DNA of 7,592 nucleotides. It comes from Pseudomonadota bacterium (GTDB lineage: Bacteria; Pseudomonadota; Alphaproteobacteria; UBA1280; UBA12223). Made by a program: the position numbers and the translations under genes. Shown one piece after another: positions 1 to 4,037 of the stretch; positions within the stretch are counted from its first letter, which is position 1, and each line of letters starts with the position of its first letter. The DNA is taken from assembly GCA_002937495.1 (NCBI GenBank), contig PTJW01000046.1, positions 1-7,592 of the forward strand, given 5' to 3'. The notes beneath the pieces are model-generated. The model was not told where the DNA came from. It saw nothing but the letters and a program-made list of their open reading frames with translations, and did no database searches.

Positions 1-41
1 TCGCAGACCAACTAGCTGTAGATGGCATAAATAAAATTTAA
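1..41 (+). CDS. Possible 3' end of an upstream gene (partial)
   Basis: One frame is open from the window edge to a TAA at 39-41 and would encode the C-terminal tail ADQLAVDGINKI. Another frame also stays open briefly, to a TAA at 32-34, so the frame is uncertain. What supports a gene ending here is the strong intrinsic terminator that starts 11 nt downstream on the same strand. The tail is too short for any family assignment. Confidence 0.3.
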   Translation, partial: ADQLAVDGINKI

Positions 42-52
42 ATATAAAAGAA

Positions 53-75
53 CCACCCGATTGGGTGGCTTTTTT
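53..75 (+). terminator. Intrinsic terminator, possibly bidirectional
   Basis: A perfect 6-bp stem CCACCC/GGGTGG (53-58 and 63-68) with a GATT tetraloop is followed by C and six Ts at 70-75 on the + strand. It ends the transcript entering from the left. Read on the minus strand, the same hairpin is followed by a weaker TTCTTTTATATT tract. It could therefore also end the flhF-flhG-pilin operon, whose last stop codon is at 123. Confidence 0.85.
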
Positions 76-122
76 ATTTATCGTCTAATTTTTATAGTCT
101 TATTTCATTTAAGGTTTTTTTA

Positions 123-692
123 TTATGGCTGTTTTAACATTAATGGTCCTTTATAATAAATAGAATTTCCATTAGTTGCTAAGTATCTTACTTTACCATT
201 ATCAGGATCTTCTACTCCATCTACATAAACATCAAAGGCTCTAACTAACGAATTATCTACACTTGGTACCTGCACCCAATAATAACATGGAGATGTTGAG
301 CATACTATATAACTTGATGTTCCTAAATCACTTTCTAATTTACGAGATCCTATTCTTGCCCCATCTATTGTATATTTAAGCCAAACTTTGTGTACTGCAC
401 TGCCTGAATCTAGCTCATAAGGTAAATAAGGGCCATTCCAACCAGTTAGACCTGGGTCTTCTATTAAATCATTTGAAACCATATTATTAGTGTTATAAAC
501 AGATAAATCTTCACCTGTATCTAGCATAAACTGTTCTACTGCTTTTTCATATTCATTTATATCTACTAATACTCTAACAACTTTACTTTGTTGAATTGCT
601 GAATATAACGCTGCGCCTGAAATAACAGATAACGCTCCAAATATTGCTAAAGCTATTCTAGCATCTAAACCAAACATTGCACCTTTTTTCAT
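123..692 (-). CDS. Type IV pilin-like protein (paralog A)
   Basis: 189 residues. The N-terminus is a short basic leader MKKGA followed by MFGLD and a hydrophobic helix at about residues 11-33. This is the layout of a class III (prepilin) signal. If cleavage falls after Ala5, Met6 is +1 and Asp10 takes the place of the usual Glu at +5. The globular part has a GWNGPYL motif at 84-90, reminiscent of the GPY region of GspG-like major pseudopilins. It also has a Cys131-x4-Cys136 pair that could form a small disulfide loop, and a segment SLVRAFDVYVDG (148-159) shared with the paralog upstream. The start lies 3 nt after the TAG of that paralog with no good Shine-Dalgarno, so translation is probably coupled. 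It is the last gene of the flhF-flhG operon. A filament subunit or minor pilin role is inferred; the C-terminal domain is not a family I recognise. Confidence 0.8.
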   Translation of the reverse strand: MKKGAMFGLDARIALAIFGALSVISGAALYSAIQQSKVVRVLVDINEYEKAVEQFMLDTGEDLSVYNTNNMVSNDLIEDPGLTGWNGPYLPYELDSGSAVHKVWLKYTIDGARIGSRKLESDLGTSSYIVCSTSPCYYWVQVPSVDNSLVRAFDVYVDGVEDPDNGKVRYLATNGNSIYYKGPLMLKQP

Positions 693-695
693 AAG

Positions 696-1271
696 CTATA
701 ACTTTCTATTTATTTTATAGTAAATAGTATCATTAACCCAGCGTCTAATATTACCAGTTTGATAAGAACTAGAGCCATCAACATATTCATCAATTGCTTT
801 TACTAAAGATGTTGGAATATTTTGTAAAGAAATATATAAAACACATGGTTCGTTTGCTACGCAATTTTCTGGTGATACTGGAGTTGTAGCATCATAGCCC
901 CAATCTGTATCTTTCCAAACATTAAAATAATAACGCTGCTCACCTACTAAAAAGTAATTACTTGCACCACCTGATGAAATATTATCCCATGCAATATAAG
1001 GCCCTTTCCAGCCTGGTACTGACGAGCTAATTAATTCTGATAAGTCTAATTGAGTTGTGCTTGTTGAAAATAAAGGCATATCTTGGCCTGTATCTAATCG
1101 ATAAGCCTCAAATGCCTTGTTTAGTTCTTCTAATTGAGCAACATAACCAACAACTTGGCTTTGTTGAATTGCTGAATATAAAGCAGCTCCTGAAATAACA
1201 GACAATGCTCCAAATATTGCTAAAGCTATTCGGGCGTCAAGTCCAAACATCGCGCCTTTTTTTATAATCAT
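696..1271 (-). CDS. Type IV pilin-like protein (paralog B)
   Basis: 191 residues. From KKGAMFGLD through AIQQS the N-terminus is identical to that of the gene just downstream, then the two diverge. The likely processing site is Ala7/Met8, with Asp12 at +5, and the hydrophobic helix spans about residues 13-35. Shared C-terminal landmarks are LDTGQD (59-64), GWKGPYI (87-93), a cysteine pair Cys137-x5-Cys143, SLVKAIDEYVDG, and a terminal TIYYK. The two genes are therefore full-length paralogs and not merely similar signal sequences. The start is fixed by a near-perfect AAGGAGG seven bases upstream, the strongest ribosome site in the operon, so this may be the most highly translated of the four proteins. 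It begins 48 nt after the flhG stop codon with no terminator between, consistent with one transcript. Export and membrane anchoring through the pilin route is inferred from the leader. Confidence 0.82.
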   Translation of the reverse strand: MIIKKGAMFGLDARIALAIFGALSVISGAALYSAIQQSQVVGYVAQLEELNKAFEAYRLDTGQDMPLFSTSTTQLDLSELISSSVPGWKGPYIAWDNISSGGASNYFLVGEQRYYFNVWKDTDWGYDATTPVSPENCVANEPCVLYISLQNIPTSLVKAIDEYVDGSSSYQTGNIRRWVNDTIYYKINRKL

Positions 1272-1278
1272 TTCTTAC

Positions 1279-1285
1279 CCTCCTT
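1279..1285 (-). promoter_or_regulatory. Strong Shine-Dalgarno site of pilin paralog B
   Basis: On the minus strand this reads AAGGAGG, seven bases before the ATG at 1271. The other sites in the window are AAGGA or weaker, so this one points to higher translation of the pilin-like gene relative to flhF and flhG in the same operon. Confidence 0.8.
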
Positions 1286-1319
1286 ATTGTTGTTATTAGG
1301 TAATTAAATATATTTTTTA

Positions 1320-2081
1320 TTATAACTTAGATGCTACATTTTCAATTAATCTTGCAATATTTAAATGAGCGAATGCATCTACTGTTAGCTTTTGCATTCT
1401 TACTGCCTGCATGTAGTTTGTATCTTGTGTTACATAACCAACTAATGGAGTATCAATTTGCAAGAATCTATCTGTAGCTATTTTTAGTTTTTCATAAGTT
1501 CTTAATGCATCAACTTCTGAAGTTGCTTGGTTAATAATAATTTTACAGTTTGTAATATCATGTCTTAATTTAAGCATTTTAATAACCGCATAAGCATCTG
1601 TAATTGATGACGGGTCAGGTGTTGCAATAAGTGCTGTGTAGTCTGCAAATCTTGCAAATACTAAAATTTCATCACCAACACCAGCTGCGATATCTAATAA
1701 AATATAGTCATAATTTTGTGCAATTTCTAAAAGTTCTTTAACAACATTATGTCGCTCAATATTTGTTAAGAACGGTAAAGTATCAGAACCTGAACGACCT
1801 GGAATAATATCAAAGCCTAAAGGTGTTTTCATAATAACATCTTGTAGTTTTGCAGAACCTGCAATAACATGAGATAAATCTTTACTTGGTGTTAAACCTA
1901 ATTGAACATCAACATTACCTAAGCCAAGGTCTCCATCTAAAATAAGCACCTTTTTGCCTTGCTTTGCTAAAGTTCTAGACATGTTTAATGTTAAGCTTGT
2001 TTTACCAACACCGCCTTTACCACTAGCAATAGCGATAATTTTACCTCTATTTTGTTTTAAGTTTAGTTGATTTTGCGACAT
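1320..2081 (-). CDS. flhG: FlhG-type MinD-family ATPase
   Basis: 253 residues. This is a cytoplasmic/membrane-cycling ATPase of the MinD/ParA group; FlhG controls the number and placement of polar flagella by acting on FlhF and flagellar components. The deviant Walker A is SGKGGVGKT at 20-28 (signature Lys22, P-loop Lys27). The A' motif DGDLGLGNVD is at 49-58 and is typical of FlhG, and the switch II DIAAG is at 130-134. TPDPSSITDAYAVIK is the usual FlhG/MinD segment after switch II. The C-terminus NIARLIENVASKL looks like an amphipathic membrane-targeting helix. The N-terminal FlhF-activating DQAxxLR element is degenerate (QNQLNLK). The ATG shares one base with the flhF TAA, and GGAG inside the flhF end serves as its ribosome site, so the pair is translationally coupled. 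Adjacency to flhF favours FlhG over MinD, although it is followed by pilin-like genes and not the usual fliA or chemotaxis genes. Confidence 0.85.
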   Translation of the reverse strand: MSQNQLNLKQNRGKIIAIASGKGGVGKTSLTLNMSRTLAKQGKKVLILDGDLGLGNVDVQLGLTPSKDLSHVIAGSAKLQDVIMKTPLGFDIIPGRSGSDTLPFLTNIERHNVVKELLEIAQNYDYILLDIAAGVGDEILVFARFADYTALIATPDPSSITDAYAVIKMLKLRHDITNCKIIINQATSEVDALRTYEKLKIATDRFLQIDTPLVGYVTQDTNYMQAVRMQKLTVDAFAHLNIARLIENVASKL

Positions 2082-3103
2082 TATTTATTCTCCCATGGTA
2101 GTTGGATATCTGCTAATAATTTTCTTGCTAAGCTTTTTGCATCAAGCTCTAAAATATCTTGTGGAATGTTTTGACCATCTGTTGCATAGCAAATCTCTAG
2201 TTGAGATTCAATTGCTGCATTTATGATTCCACCTAAATAGTGTGTTTCATCCATTTTCGAGAATAACACACCTGCTACTTCCAAGCCTTTAAATGCAAAT
2301 GGAATATTTGCTAACTCGTGCATATTTAAGTTTGCTGGAAGTACTAGTAAAATGTATGGATCTTCTAAAGCAAATAGCATATCTTGTAATGCTTGCATTC
2401 TATCTTTAGAAAATGGGTTTAAACCTGCTGAATCAATAAAGATATAATCTTTTTTCTTTGATTGGTAGTTTGCAACCTCTTTAGCTAACTCTTGTGGAGT
2501 TTTAACCGCGCGTGACTCAACTTGTAAAGCATCAGCAAAAATTTTAATTTGCTCTTTTGCACCAATTTTAAAATTATCCATAGTAATTAAACCAACAGAC
2601 CTTGATGATGCAACTTTATTTACCGAAAGCTTTGCAATTGTTGTTGTTTTACCTGCTCCTGTAGAGCCGATTAACACAATTGGGCGTTTTTGCTGTAATA
2701 CTTTTGTAGGGATTTGGAAGTTAATTAGCTTACCTAAAATCATTTCTAAAGCATCTTCAGTTTCAAAACCTGAACCTTCTAAAGCTTTAATTGCATTTGA
2801 AATTTTACGAGCTACATTACCTGATACTCCATGAGTTAAAAGTTTTTCTTCAACACTTTCAGGTGCAATATATCTAGAACCAGCATTAAGATCTACATTT
2901 GCAAATGTAGACCTTAGGTCTTTTTTAGGTGCAACTTCTGCAGGTGTGAACTTTTCAACAGCTGCTGTAATTTCAACACCTTTAGTACCATCTGGTAATA
3001 TAATTGTTTTACTTGAAAGCATAACAGCATCATCACCCAGATCTTTTTGGATAAGTCTAAGTCCTTCTTGCATTGATCGTGCTGTATAATGTTTTAATCT
3101 CAT
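2081..3103 (-). CDS. flhF: FlhF, SRP-family GTPase for polar organelle placement
   Basis: 340 residues. FlhF is the third SRP-type GTPase, after Ffh and FtsY, and marks the cell pole for flagellar assembly. The N-terminal opening MRLKHYTARSMQEGLRLIQ and the DLGDDAVMLSS segment are typical of the FlhF B domain. A helical N domain lies at about 83-130 and the NG GTPase domain runs to the end. G motifs: GSTGAGKT at 146-153, DNFKIGAKEQ at 176-185, DSAG at 224-227 (usual form DTAG), SKMDE at 282-286 (usual form TKxDE), and GQNIPQD at 310-316. All catalytic motifs look intact. The protein is at the short end for the family because the linker between B and N domains is brief. AAGGA six bases upstream supports the ATG at 3103. 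It is the first gene of the operon flhF-flhG-pilin B-pilin A. Confidence 0.92.
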   Translation of the reverse strand: MRLKHYTARSMQEGLRLIQKDLGDDAVMLSSKTIILPDGTKGVEITAAVEKFTPAEVAPKKDLRSTFANVDLNAGSRYIAPESVEEKLLTHGVSGNVARKISNAIKALEGSGFETEDALEMILGKLINFQIPTKVLQQKRPIVLIGSTGAGKTTTIAKLSVNKVASSRSVGLITMDNFKIGAKEQIKIFADALQVESRAVKTPQELAKEVANYQSKKKDYIFIDSAGLNPFSKDRMQALQDMLFALEDPYILLVLPANLNMHELANIPFAFKGLEVAGVLFSKMDETHYLGGIINAAIESQLEICYATDGQNIPQDILELDAKSLARKLLADIQLPWENK

Positions 3104-3194
3104 AATTTTTCCTTAAAAAAATATCTTAACTTAATAAGCATATGTGTAATTAACCTATATATACTTATAATATAAGACTCTCGCGCTTAATCTG

Positions 3195-3224
3195 ATTGTA
3201 CCACAGTATATATTATATAGTGAA
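3195..3224 (-). promoter_or_regulatory. Candidate sigma70 promoter of the flhF operon
   Basis: On the minus strand a -35-like TTCACT (3219-3224, four of six consensus bases) is separated by 18 bp from TACAAT (3195-3200). A TGn extended -10 sits directly upstream of the -10. Transcription would start near 3188, giving a leader of about 85 nt. I saw no sigma54 (-24/-12) or sigma28-like site in this leader, which is notable for a flagellar-type operon. Confidence 0.45.
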
Positions 3225-3336
3225 TTATTTTGCTAGTTTCTAGTATGATTTTAAAATTAATTGTGTTTTTTTAGTCACATTTTTTATTTTTTACAGTGCC
3301 TTTCTAATTTTTTTTAAATTTTTATTAAAAAAAGTC

Positions 3337-3365
3337 TTGACAGCACGCTCAAAAAAGGATATAAC
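3337..3365 (+). promoter_or_regulatory. Strong sigma70 promoter of the tRNA gene
   Basis: A perfect -35 TTGACA (3337-3342), a 17-bp spacer and TATAAC as -10 (3360-3365, five of six consensus bases) are followed by a start expected near 3372, about 14 nt before the mature tRNA. The A/T runs just upstream (about 3306-3333) could act as an UP element. This is the best promoter in the window and suits a stable RNA. Confidence 0.85.
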
Positions 3366-3385
3366 CTTAATCAAGCTTTAGGCGA

Positions 3386-3462
3386 GGGTGAGTAGTCCAA
3401 TTGGTAGAGACAAAGGACTTAAAATCCTTCCAGTGAGGGTTCGAGTCCCTCCTCACCTACCA
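3386..3462 (+). tRNA. tRNA-Leu(UAA) with a short (5-nt) variable loop
   Basis: A 77-nt cloverleaf with encoded CCA. The acceptor stem is GGGTGAG (3386-3392) with CTCACCT (3452-3458), seven pairs including one G-T, and the discriminator is A3459. The D-arm 3395-3411 has a 3-bp stem GTC/GAC and the loop core AATTGGTAGA, the arrangement seen in bacterial tRNA-Leu. The anticodon stem AAGGA/TCCTT closes the loop CTTAAAA (3418-3424), giving anticodon TAA at 3420-3422, which reads UUA. The T-arm is GAGGG-TTCGAGT-CCCTC (3435-3451). The oddity is the variable region: only CCAGT (3430-3434), where bacterial leucine tRNAs normally carry a long helical arm. A15 and T48 are complementary for a Levitt pair. 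Leucine identity is inferred from anticodon, D-arm and A73; aminoacylation is not proven. It has its own promoter and terminator. Confidence 0.88.
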
Positions 3463-3476
3463 AAGCTTTAAACAAT

Positions 3477-3498
3477 AGCAGCTCCGGCTGCTTTTTTT
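3477..3498 (+). terminator. Intrinsic terminator of the tRNA transcript
   Basis: Stem AGCAGC/GCTGCT (3477-3482 and 3487-3492) with loop TCCG, then seven Ts at 3492-3498. It lies 15 nt after the tRNA CCA and 28 nt before the next start codon. I see no separate promoter for that next gene, so partial read-through from the strong tRNA promoter may supply it. Confidence 0.85.
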
Positions 3499-3526
3499 AT
3501 TTTCTAAAATAAAGGACTAACTATAA

Positions 3527-3832
3527 ATGAGCAATAAAGATTACGATTATGATTTCGACTTTGACAAGTATGACAATTTCTATGATACTTATGAAACACC
3601 TGCTGAAAATGATGAAGATGAAACACCAGCTAAAGACTGTAACGGCGAAAAACTAAAAACAGGTGATACTGTTCAGGTAAACAAAGATTTAAAAATTAAA
3701 GGCATGTCAAAAACTCTAAAACGCGGAACTACTGTAAAAGGTATTAGAACAATTGACGATGCAGAACATGTTGAATGCCGAATTGGTAAATCAACTGTAG
3801 TTTTAAAAACATGCTTCTTAAAAAAAGTATAA
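3527..3832 (+). CDS. PhnA C-terminal domain protein lacking the zinc ribbon
   Basis: 101 residues. Residues 36-101 match the C-terminal domain of PhnA/YjdM proteins, a small SH3-like beta barrel. Recognisable elements are the KDCNGEKLKTGDTV opening, VNKDLKIKGMS, LKRGTTVKGIR, an HVECRIG strand and the closing VLKTCFLKKV. In the family this domain normally follows an N-terminal zinc ribbon with four cysteines. Here residues 1-34 are instead a low-complexity acidic and aromatic tail, rich in alternating Asp with Tyr/Phe (residues 5-22), then Glu/Asp and Pro. The protein has only Cys38, Cys84 and Cys96. Despite the historical name, YjdM-type proteins are not shown to degrade phosphonates, so no function is assigned. 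AAAGGA at 3511-3516, ten bases upstream, supports the start. A terminator follows directly, so the gene is monocistronic apart from possible read-through from the tRNA. Confidence 0.85.
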   Translation: MSNKDYDYDFDFDKYDNFYDTYETPAENDEDETPAKDCNGEKLKTGDTVQVNKDLKIKGMSKTLKRGTTVKGIRTIDDAEHVECRIGKSTVVLKTCFLKKV

Positions 3833-3843
3833 TTTAAATTATT

Positions 3844-3875
3844 AATGACATGGCTTGTATACCATGTCATTTTTT
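3844..3875 (+). terminator. Intrinsic terminator of the PhnA-domain gene
   Basis: A perfect 10-bp stem AATGACATGG/CCATGTCATT (3844-3853 and 3862-3871) with an 8-nt loop, continuing into a T-run to 3875. It begins 11 nt after the stop codon. The 162 bases from here to the next start codon hold no convincing -35/-10 pair; TATGAT at 3944-3949 is a possible lone -10 element. Confidence 0.85.
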
Positions 3876-4037
3876 ATTAGCATCACCTAACATAAATCAA
3901 TAGGTAGTTAGAAGGCTTTATATTATAGACATTATTTTTTTTATATGATACAGTTAAATTTAGCAAAAACTAATACAATAAGAATAATATTATATAGAAA
4001 AATATACAGCCTACAAGGTAAGTAAGGATTATAAAAA

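Noticed and set aside
3104..3230. Sigma54 or sigma28 flagellar promoter for flhF
   Set aside because: I looked for TGGCAC-N5-TTGC and TAAA/GCCGATAA patterns on the minus strand and found none; only a sigma70-like extended -10 site is supportable.
3230..3243. Short inverted repeat CTAG-TTT-CTAG upstream of the tRNA promoter
   Set aside because: Four-base palindromic arms are too short to support an operator or hairpin, and no T-run follows.
3386..3462. Reassignment of UUA to another amino acid because of the odd tRNA
   Set aside because: UUA codons fall at conserved leucine positions, for example in the DGDLGLGNVD region of FlhG, so UUA still reads as leucine.
3673..3870. Minus-strand open frame opposite the PhnA-domain gene
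   Set aside because: It lies almost wholly inside a well-supported + strand gene and its terminator, has no ribosome site or recognisable motif, and its composition follows from the coding strand.
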